Notes: a model not told the origin generated them from the letters alone. A DNA stretch of 64,000 nt from Microbacterium maritypicum MF109 (GCF_000455825.1 NZ_ATAO01000013.1:1-64000), one strand, 5' to 3'. Positions 7,953-15,782 are shown, counted from the stretch's first letter. Numbers and translations are program-made.

Positions 7953-8762
7953 TCAGTCGAGCAGCCGCTCGATCACTCGTGCCACACCGTCGTCGTCGTT
8001 CGAGGTGGTCGTCTCGTCGGCCGCATCCAACACGAGCGGTTCGGCGTCGGCCATCGCGACCCCGTGACCTGCCCAGCGGAGCATCTCGACGTCGTTGAGC
8101 GCATCGCCGAAGGCCACCACGTCGGCGCGGTCGATGCCGAGGTGGTCGCAGAGCCGGGCGAGGCCCGTCGCCTTGGTGACGCCCTCGGCCATGACCTCGA
8201 CGAACGGGGCTCCGGAGAGCGTGGCCTCGAAGCCGGTGAGTCCGAGTGAGCGCACCACGTCGAACAGCGCGTCGGGCGCGAGCTCGGGGTGTCGGATCAC
8301 GAACTTCAGGCTGGGAGCGGCGAGCACCTGCTCCAGAGGCACGCCGCCCATCGTCGCGGGATCCCGCTTGTGGTCGGCGAGAGCGGCGATCGCCGCGTAG
8401 CCGTCCTGAGCGACGAACGTCTCGCCCGCGTCGCGCACACTTGCGAACAGCAGGCCGGGGATGCTCGCGCGCAGAGCCTCGGCCAGAGTGCGGATCGTCT
8501 CGGGCGGAAGCTCTTCAGCGAACAGCATCCGCCCGTCGTCGAGGCGCACCGCGTACGCACCGTTGCTGCACAGCGCCCAGCCGTCGAACCCGGCATCCGC
8601 CGCGATGGCCCGCAGCCCGATCGGCTGACGGGCGGTGACCGGCACGACGTGGATGCCACGGGCGCGCGCGGCGTCGAGAGCCGCGCGGGTGCGTGGGGTG
8701 ACGATCGATGTCGAATCGAGAAGGGTGCCGTCGAGATCGGTGGCGATCAGGCGCACTCTCAT
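7953..8762 (-). CDS. Cof-type HAD-superfamily hydrolase
   Basis: A 269-residue cytoplasmic phosphatase of the Cof/YbiV (HAD-IIB) group. Motif I is DLDGTLLDS (nucleophile Asp9, Asp11), motif II Thr lies in VPVTARQP (about residue 42), motif III Lys is in GVTKATGL (near residue 199) and motif IV is FGDALNDVEML. The large C2 cap domain lies between motifs II and III. Family members dephosphorylate sugar phosphates, pyridoxal phosphate or flavin precursors with Mg2+; the substrate here is unknown. The gene starts 11 bp after the exonuclease III stop, so the two are probably co-transcribed; a weak GAATGT box 7 nt before the ATG might add a second start. Confidence 0.88.
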   Translation of the reverse strand: MRVRLIATDLDGTLLDSTSIVTPRTRAALDAARARGIHVVPVTARQPIGLRAIAADAGFDGWALCSNGAYAVRLDDGRMLFAEELPPETIRTLAEALRASIPGLLFASVRDAGETFVAQDGYAAIAALADHKRDPATMGGVPLEQVLAAPSLKFVIRHPELAPDALFDVVRSLGLTGFEATLSGAPFVEVMAEGVTKATGLARLCDHLGIDRADVVAFGDALNDVEMLRWAGHGVAMADAEPLVLDAADETTTSNDDDGVARVIERLLD

Positions 8763-8773
8763 GGGGTCGACAT

Positions 8774-9634
8774 TCAGGAGAAGATCATCGGCATGTCGTC
8801 GTCGTCATCGGCGCCGCCGGTTCCGAGACGGCGGCTATCGAGGTCGACGACCACGGGAACGTGATCACTGGGCTGCTCGCCCTTGCGCTCGTCGCGGTGG
8901 ATGGACGCGCCCTGCACGGCCTCGGCCAGCGTGCGCGAGCCGAGCACGAAGTCGATGCGCACGCCCTCGTTGCGCGGGAACTTCAGGCGCTGATAGTCCC
9001 AATAGGTGAAGCCTTCGGGTATCAGCGGGCGCACGACGTCGGTCACCCCGGCATCCTGGAACGCGAAGAACGCGTCGCGCTCCTGCGGAGAGACATGGGT
9101 GGACCGGCCGATCACGATGTCGGGATCGCCGTTGTCGACGTCGAACGGAATGATGTTGAAGTCGCCGACCAGGGCCAGCGGCAGGTCGGGGTTCGCCGAC
9201 AGCTCGGCGGCCGTCGACTTCTTCAGCTGCTCCAACCAATGCAGCTTGTAGAGATAGTGCGGGTCTTCGAGGGAGCGGCCGTTCGGCACGTACAGGCTCC
9301 ACACCCGAACCCCGTCGACCATCACGCCGAGCGCGCGGGCCTCGAGCGGAGCATCCGGCCCCTCATGCCCCTTCGCGAAGCCCGGCATGCCCTCGAACGA
9401 CGTGCGCACATCGGTGACGGGCAGGCGGCTCGCGATCGCGACGCCGTTCCACTGATTCAGGCCGTGCACCTCGACGTGGTAGCCGGCCTCTTCGAACGGC
9501 CCGTAGGGGAACTGCTCGGGCTTGCACTTGATCTCCTGCATCGCCAGCACATCGATGTCTTCTCGGACGGCGAACTCGACGGTGCGGGTGACGCGGGTGC
9601 GGATGGAGTTGACGTTCCAGGTGGCCAAGCGCAT
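8774..9634 (-). CDS. xthA: exodeoxyribonuclease III
   Basis: A 286-residue AP endonuclease/exonuclease of the EEP fold. Visible catalytic signatures are MRLATWNVNSIRTR (Asn7), MQEIKC (metal Glu), YVPNGR, GDFNIIPFDVDNGD and the C-terminal SDHVPVVVDL (Asp-His pair). The enzyme cleaves abasic sites and removes 3' blocks in base-excision repair. It carries a C-terminal acidic tail (GGADDDDDMPM) beyond the usual end of the fold, which is unusual but harmless-looking. The start at 9634 is supported by a TAGGCT -10 box 6 nt upstream, so the mRNA should be leaderless. The Cof-type phosphatase follows closely in the same direction. Confidence 0.93.
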   Translation of the reverse strand: MRLATWNVNSIRTRVTRTVEFAVREDIDVLAMQEIKCKPEQFPYGPFEEAGYHVEVHGLNQWNGVAIASRLPVTDVRTSFEGMPGFAKGHEGPDAPLEARALGVMVDGVRVWSLYVPNGRSLEDPHYLYKLHWLEQLKKSTAAELSANPDLPLALVGDFNIIPFDVDNGDPDIVIGRSTHVSPQERDAFFAFQDAGVTDVVRPLIPEGFTYWDYQRLKFPRNEGVRIDFVLGSRTLAEAVQGASIHRDERKGEQPSDHVPVVVDLDSRRLGTGGADDDDDMPMIFS

Positions 9635-9640
9635 GCCTCC

Positions 9641-9646
9641 AGCCTA
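9641..9646 (-). promoter_or_regulatory. -10 box (TAGGCT) for xthA, leaderless type
   Basis: TAGGCT on the minus strand, 6 nt before ATG 9634. The 9635-9816 gap (about 180 bp) otherwise shows only the pyrE promoter at its right end. Confidence 0.6.
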
Positions 9647-9803
9647 GTTGCGAGATCCGACACACGAGCCCGCGCTGGGTCCGTCGCCCGCGACCTGTAT
9701 GGCGGTCACCTGCATGACCGCCGGACGGATGCATGAGCCGCAAGGCCGGGAGTTCATGCATCCGGTCAAACCTCATGCCTCCGCGCAGTGCGTCCCAGGC
9801 TTC

Positions 9804-9809
9804 TACACT
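9804..9809 (+). promoter_or_regulatory. -10 box (TACACT) for pyrE, leaderless type
   Basis: TACACT is followed by 7 nt and then GTG 9817, so the transcript most likely starts on the start codon. No Shine-Dalgarno sequence is present, which fits. Confidence 0.6.
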
Positions 9810-9816
9810 GGATGCC

Positions 9817-10377
9817 GTGACCGCACTCGACGCAGACCGCCAGACACTCCTCGACCTCATCAAGGACGAGGCGGTGTTCCACGGCGACTTCACCCTCTCC
9901 AGCGGCAAGAAGGCGACGTACTACGTCGACATGCGCAAGCTCACGCTGGACCACCGTGCCGCTCCCGCGATCGGCCGCATCATGCTCGACCTGATCGGCG
10001 ACCTCGATGTCGTGGCCGTCGGCGGGCTCACGCTCGGCGCCGACCCGATCGCGAACTCGGTGCTGCACGCCTCGGTCGCCGCCGGCACTCCGCTCGACGC
10101 GTTCGTCGTGCGCAAGGAGCCGAAGGACCACGGCCGCGGCCGCCAGATCGAAGGCGCCGATGTCAAGGGCAAGCGCGTCGTCGTGCTCGAAGACACTTCG
10201 ACCACCGGGCAGTCGGCGCTCAAGGCCGTCGAAGCCCTGCGCAAGGAAGGCGCCGAGATCGTCGCCGTCGCCGTGATCGTCGACCGCAAGACCGGTGCGC
10301 AGGCGGCGATCGAAGCCGAGGGCCTCGAGTGGCGCGCGGCCTTCGACCTCGACGATCTCGGACTCGACCCGCAGTGA
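9817..10377 (+). CDS. pyrE: orotate phosphoribosyltransferase
   Basis: A 186-residue type I phosphoribosyltransferase that makes orotidine-5'-phosphate from orotate and PRPP in pyrimidine synthesis. Landmarks are FTLSSGKKATYYVDMRKLT (orotate-binding loop), the flexible loop VRKEPKDHGRGRQIEG, and the PRPP motif VVVLEDTSTTGQSALKAVEAL near residues 115-140. I chose the GTG at 9817, not an ATG further upstream, because it matches the usual N-terminus and lies 7 nt after a TACACT -10 box. The stop overlaps the GTG of the ROK kinase (GTGA), so the two are translated together. Confidence 0.95.
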   Translation: MTALDADRQTLLDLIKDEAVFHGDFTLSSGKKATYYVDMRKLTLDHRAAPAIGRIMLDLIGDLDVVAVGGLTLGADPIANSVLHASVAAGTPLDAFVVRKEPKDHGRGRQIEGADVKGKRVVVLEDTSTTGQSALKAVEALRKEGAEIVAVAVIVDRKTGAQAAIEAEGLEWRAAFDLDDLGLDPQ

Positions 10378-11276
10378 CCCGCTACGCCCTGGCCGTCGAC
10401 GTCGGCGGCACCAAGATGGAGGCCGCGCTCGTCGCGGAGGACGGCGTGCTCGTCGAGGGCAGCCGGAGCCGGCAGGCGACCGGTCGCGAAGCGACACTCG
10501 CGTCGCTCGACGCCTCGGTGGTCGCGATCGTCGAACATGCTCTCGCGGCTCTGCCCGCGGACGCCCTGCTCGTCGGAGCGGGAGTCGGCAGCGCCGGCCC
10601 CATCGACCGCACCGCCGGCGCGATCATGCCCGTGAACATGCCTCTGGCGCGTGGTTTCAGGCTCGAGGAGTCGGTCCGTGCGGCGGCATCCACGGTCATG
10701 GGGAGCGACGTGCCCACCGTGCTCGGTCACGACGGTGGTGCACTCGCGCTCGCCGAGTCGTGGCTCGGGGCCACGCAGGGGGCCGGTGCCTCGCTGTCGA
10801 TCGTCGTCTCGACGGGGGTCGGCGGGGGATTCGTTGCGAACGGCGCATATATTCCCGGCGCTACCGGCAATGCCGGCCACCTCGGTCAGGTGCGCCGCGA
10901 GGGCGGTCTGACGCTCGAGGAGATCGCCTCGGGGCCGGCGAGCGCAGCCTGGGCGCAGAAGCAGGGATGGACAGGCGCCACGGGTGAAGACCTCGCACGG
11001 GATGCGGCTGCCGGTGACCTCGTCGCGCGGGCGGCGATCGAACGTTCGGCGCGCGAGGTGGGAGAGGCTCTCGCGGATGCCGCCACCCTCGTCGACCTCG
11101 ACGTGGTCGCCATCGGCGGCGGATTCTCGCGGGTGTCGGCGGACTACATCGACCTCGTGCAGCAGGCTCTGACCGGCAGCGCGGCGCATGAGTACTCGCG
11201 TCGCACCCGGGTCGTGCGCTCGGGGCTCGGTGACGAGGGGCCGCTCATCGGCGCCGCCGCCCTCGTGCTGCGGTAG
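10374..11276 (+). CDS. ROK family sugar kinase-like protein lacking the zinc-binding cysteines
   Basis: A 300-residue ASKHA-fold protein: phosphate-1 motif LAVDVGGTKMEAAL at the N-terminus, catalytic Asp in GHDGGALALAESWLG (about residue 120), and the glycine-rich STGVGGGFV phosphate-2 segment. ROK kinases phosphorylate glucose, N-acetylglucosamine, N-acetylmannosamine or related sugars. The family's usual zinc site (CxCGxxGC after the GHxG motif) is absent: the equivalent stretch reads GHLGQVRREGGLTLEEIASG with no Cys. It may be a zinc-independent kinase subtype or one with changed substrate. It overlaps pyrE by GTGA. A role as MurNAc/GlcNAc kinase for the salvage operon 3 kb away is possible but unsupported by linkage. 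Confidence 0.82.
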   Translation: MTRYALAVDVGGTKMEAALVAEDGVLVEGSRSRQATGREATLASLDASVVAIVEHALAALPADALLVGAGVGSAGPIDRTAGAIMPVNMPLARGFRLEESVRAAASTVMGSDVPTVLGHDGGALALAESWLGATQGAGASLSIVVSTGVGGGFVANGAYIPGATGNAGHLGQVRREGGLTLEEIASGPASAAWAQKQGWTGATGEDLARDAAAGDLVARAAIERSAREVGEALADAATLVDLDVVAIGGGFSRVSADYIDLVQQALTGSAAHEYSRRTRVVRSGLGDEGPLIGAAALVLR

Positions 11277-11299
11277 GGAGGTCCGTCCGCACGCGCTGA

Positions 11300-11635
11300 T
11301 CAGCCGCGCGCCGCGAGCAGATGTCGTGGTGGTCCTTCGAGGCGGGCGACGGAGATCTTGAGGTCGGTGACGTCGGCGGCCACAGCGTCGATGCGGGCAC
11401 TGAGCTTCTCATCGACGGCGTCGATGCGAGCCGTCAGCTTCTCGTCGACGGCATCGATGCGTGCGCTGAGCTTCTCGTCGACGGCGTCGATGCGGTCGGT
11501 CAGCTTCTGCTCCACCGTGTCGAAGCGGTCGTCGACCCGGCGGACCATCCAGGCGCCGGCGGCGAAGAGGCTGGTGCCGAGGGTGAGCACGATGCCGATG
11601 GCGCTGAGGACGATCGTGAGGGTCTCGGTGGTCAC
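11300..11635 (-). CDS. small membrane protein with hendecad coiled-coil repeats (five units)
   Basis: A 111-residue protein. Residues 3-30 form one membrane helix (TIVLSAIGIVLTLGTSLFAAGAW). Residues 36-90 are five consecutive 11-residue units of the type A-R-I-D-A-V-D-E-K-L-S/T, a hendecad pattern expected to give a long, slightly right-handed coiled coil in the cytoplasm. The tail is DLKISVARLEGPPRHLLAARG. GTG start at 11635 with GGAAGAGG upstream. It lies 4 bp after the stop of a near-identical paralogue with only two units, so the pair is a tandem duplication. Function unknown; membrane-tethered spacer or scaffold is the most one can infer. Confidence 0.8.
   Translation of the reverse strand: MTTETLTIVLSAIGIVLTLGTSLFAAGAWMVRRVDDRFDTVEQKLTDRIDAVDEKLSARIDAVDEKLTARIDAVDEKLSARIDAVAADVTDLKISVARLEGPPRHLLAARG
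11366..11530 (-). repeat. five tandem 33-bp units encoding hendecads
   Basis: Codons 36-90 of the downstream paralogue consist of exactly 5 x 33 bp near-identical repeats, the kind of in-frame array that can gain or lose units by slippage. The paralogue next door has two units. Confidence 0.8.
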
Positions 11636-11639
11636 GGTC

Positions 11640-11879
11640 TCATCCTCTTCCCGTGGTGAGCAGGTGTCGTTGGGGTCCTTCGAGGCGGGCGACGGAGATC
11701 TTGAGGTCGGTGACGTCGGCGGCCACAGCGTCGATGCGGGCACTGAGCTTCTCGTCGACCGCGTCGATCCTGTCGTCGATGCGGCGGACCATCCAGGTGC
11801 CGGCGGCGAAGAGGCCCGTGGTGATCGTCAGCGCGACGCCGATCGCGCTGAGGACGATCGTGAGGACCTCGGTGGACAC
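11640..11879 (-). CDS. small membrane protein with hendecad coiled-coil repeats (two units)
   Basis: A 79-residue paralogue of the next gene: same membrane helix (VLTIVLSAIGVALTITTGLFAAG), same junction MVRRIDD, but only two 11-residue units (residues 36-57) before the shared DLKISVARLEG tail. The difference of three units equals 99 bp. GTG start at 11879 with AAAGGAG about 8 nt upstream; a TACCTAT-like -10 lies further upstream near 11920. First gene of a two-gene operon. A 25-bp element at 11965-11989, 86 bp before the start, recurs upstream of the unlinked coiled-coil gene at 34 kb. No function can be named. Confidence 0.78.
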   Translation of the reverse strand: MSTEVLTIVLSAIGVALTITTGLFAAGTWMVRRIDDRIDAVDEKLSARIDAVAADVTDLKISVARLEGPQRHLLTTGRG

Positions 11880-11964
11880 GCGCGCTCTCCTTTACTGCCG
11901 ATGGGTGTGCTGCGGATAGGTATGTCAGCGAGGTTACGCCGCAGTCGCCCCTGTGTGCGCCGGT

Positions 11965-11989
11965 ATTCCAGCATCTGTGAAGAGGTTGC
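11965..11989 (-). promoter_or_regulatory. 25-bp element shared with the upstream region of the 34-kb coiled-coil gene
   Basis: ATTCCAGC, then 3 variable bases, then TGTGAAGA (plus-strand reading), then a conserved GT-GC end. It matches 34286-34310 at 20 of 25 positions with identical spacing. Both copies lie 60-90 bp before a hendecad gene, suggesting a shared promoter or operator. Confidence 0.5.
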
Positions 11990-12015
11990 CGGCGCCGCGA
12001 GATGTGGAGAGGAGG

Positions 12016-13164
12016 TCAGTCCGCAGCAGGTGTCGGCCGGGGCGATCGTGCGGCGACCAGCACGAGCATCGGGACGAGCGCGCACAGGGCGGCGGACACG
12101 AGGAACGTCGTGCTCGATGCCGGGTCTCGACCGATCAGGAGGATCAGGGCGGGCACGAAGGTGCCGCCCACGGCTCCGCACGCGACGAGGGCGCCGGTCA
12201 CCGCGGCGCTGCGAGCGGGGTCGAGGTGGTCGAGCGCGAGGCCCAGGATGAGCCCGTAGCTCGGGGCGAGGAGCACGACCACGGCGGCCAATGCGACGAG
12301 TGCCCCCGCGGGTGCGGACGCCACCAGCAGTCCTGCGACCGCCATCAGGATCGCGGCGGCGCCCGTGGCGGTGATGAGGATCGCGATCGGTGACACGGAG
12401 AGACGGCGCAGGGCCGCCGCGCCGAAGCGACCGACGGCCATCAGCGTCCAGAACGCCGAGGTCCCCAGCGCGGCGAGGCCGGGGTCGACCCCGAGGATCC
12501 GCTCGGGGATCACGGCCGACCAGCCGGAGAGCACGGTCTCGACGCCGACGTAGAGGGGGAGGGCGACGGCGAACGGCAGGAGCACGAGCAGCCCGCGGAG
12601 GTCGCGGCGCGCGGGAGCTGCGGTGCGGGCATCCGGCGACACCGACCCCGTGAGCATCGCGATCGTGAGCAGCGGAACGACCGCCAGGATGCCGAGCGTC
12701 GCACGCACACCCGAGCCGGCGGCGACGATCAGCGGGGTGACGGCGGCGCAGACGGCCACCGTGCCGAGCAGTGCGCTGAGCAGACCCGTCGCGCTGCCGA
12801 CCGACAGGGACTTCGCGGCGACCGACCCGGAGGCCTCGACCAATCCGAACCCGAACCCGGCGACGACAGCCGCGGCGATGAACACGGCGGGCGTGCCGGC
12901 CAGGGCCACGGCGACGATCGCGGCGGCCTGGAGGGCGCTGCCGAGCATCAGCACGGTGCGCGGAGGCCGGCGCATCAGGAGCGGACTCGACGCCAGCACC
13001 CCGACCAGGAGCCCGGCGAACAGCGCGGGCACGGCGGCGCTGAGGTCGGCCGCGATCGTCCGCTCGGCGGAGGGGAGGATGGCGGGAACGAACGCGGCCG
13101 TGACCCCGAGACCCGCGAAGGCGGTGAACAGTCCCGTCCGCGCGCGTAGGATCCCGTCGGTCAC
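12016..13164 (-). CDS. MFS transporter, co-transcribed with the RpiR-type regulator
   Basis: A 382-residue, about 12-helix major facilitator protein with a short central cytoplasmic loop (SVSPDARTAAPARRDLRG near residue 180). The sequence is dominated by Ala/Leu/Val helices and I cannot name a subfamily. The GTG at 13164 overlaps the stop of the regulator gene (GTGA), so both proteins are made from one leftward mRNA. That coupling, beside a peptidoglycan-salvage operon, makes a muropeptide or amino-sugar permease, analogous to AmpG of Gram-negatives, an attractive guess, but no sequence motif confirms it. An exporter for an unrelated compound is the alternative. Confidence 0.8.
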   Translation of the reverse strand: MTDGILRARTGLFTAFAGLGVTAAFVPAILPSAERTIAADLSAAVPALFAGLLVGVLASSPLLMRRPPRTVLMLGSALQAAAIVAVALAGTPAVFIAAAVVAGFGFGLVEASGSVAAKSLSVGSATGLLSALLGTVAVCAAVTPLIVAAGSGVRATLGILAVVPLLTIAMLTGSVSPDARTAAPARRDLRGLLVLLPFAVALPLYVGVETVLSGWSAVIPERILGVDPGLAALGTSAFWTLMAVGRFGAAALRRLSVSPIAILITATGAAAILMAVAGLLVASAPAGALVALAAVVVLLAPSYGLILGLALDHLDPARSAAVTGALVACGAVGGTFVPALILLIGRDPASSTTFLVSAALCALVPMLVLVAARSPRPTPAAD

Positions 13165-14063
13165 GCCCCCGCCGTCCGCACGCGGTGCACGGCGGCGAAC
13201 GTGTCGCGCAGCGCCTCCATCGAGCGGTCGTAGTTCGATTGGGCGACGCCGATGAAGATGCAGTCGACCACCATGAGCTGGGCGATCCGGCTGCCGAGCG
13301 CGCCGGAGCGGAAGCCGGTCTCACGGGCGGCCGTCGTCAGCACGATGTCGGCCTGATCGGCCAGCGGTGCGCCGGCGTGGTTCGTGATCGCGATGGTGGT
13401 CGCTCCGGCCTGCCGGGCGAGCAGCAGGAACTCGATCGTGTCGGTGGTGGCGCCGGTGTGCGACACCGCGATCGCGACATTGCCGGGGCCGAGCGTCGCC
13501 GCCGAGGTCCATGCCGCGTGCGGGTCCGACCACTCCAGCGCCGTGCGTCCGATACGGGTGAGCTTGCGCTGCAGGTCGAGTCCGACGATGGAGCTCGCGC
13601 CCACACCGAAGATGTCGACCCTGGTCGACGAGGTGATGGCGTCGACCGAGGCCCGCAGCGAATCGGTGTCGAGCACCTTGGCGGTGTCGGCGAGGGAGAG
13701 CGTCTCGGCGAGCGACACCTTCGCGACGATGTCGGTCAGGGTGTCATTGCGGTCGATGTCGCCGGAGACGGCGGGGAGCGCGGCCGTGTCGAAGGTCTCG
13801 CGCTCGACGTCGCGCAGCACGTGGTTGCGCAGCTCGCGCACGTGCTCGTATCCGAGGCGTTTGCAGAACCGCACGACCGAGGTGGTCGAGGTGTCGCAGC
13901 GCTGGGCGAGCTCGGCGACGGAGAGGCCGGCGGTGCCCGCAGGGTCGGCGAGGAACAGATCGGCGATGCGCTGTTCACTCGGACGCAGTTCGGGGCGGAT
14001 CGCGCGCATGCGGACGAGGACGGGGTGTGCGCCGGCATCGTCGCGGGCGGCTTCATGAGGCAT
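13161..14063 (-). CDS. MurR/RpiR family transcriptional regulator
   Basis: A 300-residue regulator. Residues about 10-85 are the RpiR helix-turn-helix (RPSEQRIADLFLADP, then CDTSTTSVVRFCKRLGYEHVREL). Residues about 120-260 form a SIS sugar-phosphate-binding domain with the phosphate loop FGVGASSIVGLDLQRKL and AVSHTGATTDTIEF. Such proteins sense a phosphosugar; E. coli MurR senses MurNAc-6-P and represses murQP. Here it is divergent from an operon containing murQ and anmK, so MurNAc-6-P is the natural candidate ligand. ATG 14063 has GGAG five bases upstream and is preferred over a GTG at 14078. A 23-bp palindrome between the divergent genes is the likely operator. Confidence 0.9.
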   Translation of the reverse strand: MPHEAARDDAGAHPVLVRMRAIRPELRPSEQRIADLFLADPAGTAGLSVAELAQRCDTSTTSVVRFCKRLGYEHVRELRNHVLRDVERETFDTAALPAVSGDIDRNDTLTDIVAKVSLAETLSLADTAKVLDTDSLRASVDAITSSTRVDIFGVGASSIVGLDLQRKLTRIGRTALEWSDPHAAWTSAATLGPGNVAIAVSHTGATTDTIEFLLLARQAGATTIAITNHAGAPLADQADIVLTTAARETGFRSGALGSRIAQLMVVDCIFIGVAQSNYDRSMEALRDTFAAVHRVRTAGA

Positions 14064-14084
14064 GGGGTCTCCGATCACTGTTCA

Positions 14085-14107
14085 TAACAGTAGAGGAACT
14101 TCTGTTA
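14085..14107. promoter_or_regulatory. 23-bp imperfect palindrome, candidate MurR/RpiR operator
   Basis: TAACAGTAG-AGGAA-CTTCTGTTA: arms match at 8 of 9 positions. A second overlapping palindrome CTGTT-CAT-AACAG (14078-14090) adds another half-site. It overlaps the predicted -35 of the salvage operon and lies between the two divergent starts, so binding would repress both directions. Confidence 0.65.
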
Positions 14108-14133
14108 CATCTGTAGTGACCTTCGTGTACTTT
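14105..14133 (+). promoter_or_regulatory. predicted promoter of the muropeptide-salvage operon
   Basis: TTACAT (14105-14110), 17 nt, TACTTT (14128-14133). The first gene has a strong AGGAGG ribosome site just before its ATG at 14229, so unlike many genes here it is a leadered mRNA with a 5' UTR of roughly 90 nt. Confidence 0.55.
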
Positions 14134-14228
14134 TGGTACCAACCACGACCGACGACGTTCACGGGGCGGCAGGCAACAGCGCCTGACCCGACGCCACGGC
14201 GGCGCGTCACATTCAGGAGGATCCAGCA

Positions 14229-15776
14229 ATGAGCACAGCACGCTGGGCGTCACTCGGCGCTCTCACGGCGACGGGCCTCGCCTTCGCCCTCGTCATCACC
14301 GGGTGTTCCGCACCCGCATCCGACCCGAAGCCCTCCGAGGGCGCGGCGGGCGGCGACCTTGTCATCGGCGTCACCAGCGACCCGGACACCCTGTTCCCCT
14401 GGAAGGCCACCCAGTTCCAGGCCGTCAATGTGCTGCAGAACCTGTACGGCACGCTGACCGAGTTCGACGAGGACCTCAACGTGGTCCCCGGCCTCGCCGA
14501 GTCGTGGGACGTCTCCGAAGACGGCCTCACCCTGACCTTCCACCTGCGCGAGGGCGTCACGTTCGCCGACGGGAGCACCTTCGGTTCGGAAGACGTCAAG
14601 TACTCGCTCGACGCGATCGCGGCTGAGGCGACGGCCGCCGTCGCGCGCAGCTCCCTCGCCTCGGTCACCGCGGTCGAGGCCACCGACGAGAAGACCGTCA
14701 CCCTCACCCTCAGCGCTCCCGACGCCGCGCTCCCCGCGAACCTCGCCGTGATCAACATGGCGATGCTGTCCTCGGACGACACCGAAGAGGGGCTGAACAC
14801 CACGCCGAACGGCACCGGTCCCTTCATCCTCGACGACCGCAAGGCGAGCCAGTCGATCACGCTCGCCAAGAACGAGGACTACTGGGGAGACACCGCGCTG
14901 CTCGACACCGTCGAGTTCCGTGTGATCCCCGACGAGTCGTCGATCGTCTCGGCGATGCAGTCCGGCAACGTGCAGCTGGCCGTGTTCGACGACCCGCTGG
15001 TCGCGCAGACCGCCGAGGGTGCCAATGTGGAGGTCGCCACGACCCCGCAGCTGAGCTACCACGCGCTGCAGCTGAACGCCACGCGCGGCGACCTCACCGA
15101 CGTCAACGTGCGCCTCGCGATCCAGTGCGCGATCGACCGTCAGGAGGTGCTCGACACCGCTGCGCTCGGCGAGGGCGAGGTCACCGGCCCGATCACTTCG
15201 CCCGCGTACAAGTCCGACCCGGATGCCCGTCCGTGCCCCGAGCGCGACCTCGACAAGGCCGCCGAGTACCTGAAGAAGGCGGGCAAGGAAGACGGCGTCA
15301 CCATCAAGACGATCGTCTCGCAGGGGGAGTACGCCACCTCGGTCAACGAGGCGCAGAACCTCAAGGCCCAGCTGGCGGACGCGAACATCACGCTCGACCT
15401 CGAGGTGCTCGAGTCGGGCGCGTTCGTCGACCGCTGGATCGCGGCCGACTTCGACGCGGCGGTCGCGCTCAACGGCGGTCGCCCCGACCCCGACGGCATG
15501 TACGGCCGGTACTTCACGAGCACCGGAAACCTGAACAAGGTCGCCGGCTACTCCTCGCCCGAGCTCGACGCACTGTTCGCCGAGGGCCGCCAGACAGCCG
15601 ACCCGGACAAGCGGAAGGACATCTACGCGCAGGTCTCGGAGAACCTCGAGGACAACGCCGCGTGGATCTGGCTGTTCACGAGCTACACCTACACGGCGAC
15701 CGCGTCGACCGTCGACGGCTTCGTCCCGATGGTGAACGGCTCGCTGCAGTACCTGCGGACCACCTCCATCAAGTAG
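14229..15776 (+). CDS. family 5 solute-binding lipoprotein of an oligopeptide-type ABC importer
   Basis: A 515-residue extracellular lipoprotein: basic N-terminus, hydrophobic segment and lipobox VITGC with lipidated Cys26, then a SBP_bac_5 fold (GDLVIGVTSDPDTLFPW, LYGTLTEFDEDLNVVPGLAESW, LTFHLREGVTFADG). These bind oligopeptides, dipeptides or peptide-sugar conjugates; in E. coli MppA/OppA bind murein tripeptide. As first gene of an operon with murQ and anmK it is predicted to capture muropeptides at the membrane surface. AGGAGG precedes the ATG. A perfect 12-bp stem-loop follows the stop, which may allow higher levels of the binding protein than of the permeases. Ligand specificity cannot be read from the sequence. 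Confidence 0.9.
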   Translation: MSTARWASLGALTATGLAFALVITGCSAPASDPKPSEGAAGGDLVIGVTSDPDTLFPWKATQFQAVNVLQNLYGTLTEFDEDLNVVPGLAESWDVSEDGLTLTFHLREGVTFADGSTFGSEDVKYSLDAIAAEATAAVARSSLASVTAVEATDEKTVTLTLSAPDAALPANLAVINMAMLSSDDTEEGLNTTPNGTGPFILDDRKASQSITLAKNEDYWGDTALLDTVEFRVIPDESSIVSAMQSGNVQLAVFDDPLVAQTAEGANVEVATTPQLSYHALQLNATRGDLTDVNVRLAIQCAIDRQEVLDTAALGEGEVTGPITSPAYKSDPDARPCPERDLDKAAEYLKKAGKEDGVTIKTIVSQGEYATSVNEAQNLKAQLADANITLDLEVLESGAFVDRWIAADFDAAVALNGGRPDPDGMYGRYFTSTGNLNKVAGYSSPELDALFAEGRQTADPDKRKDIYAQVSENLEDNAAWIWLFTSYTYTATASTVDGFVPMVNGSLQYLRTTSIK

Positions 15777-15782
15777 CGGATC

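Noticed and set aside
8763..8775. Leaderless promoter (GAATGT) for the Cof-type phosphatase gene
   Set aside because: The hexamer is weak and overlaps the end of xthA, 11 bp upstream; operon read-through explains expression more simply.
11366..11530. CRISPR-like regularly spaced repeats
   Set aside because: The 33-bp units are contiguous with no unique spacers and encode in-frame hendecads; the same holds for 33921-34118.
12016..13164. Naming the MFS gene ampG
   Set aside because: Only its position suggests it; I see no AmpG-specific sequence feature and it has about 12, not 14, helices.
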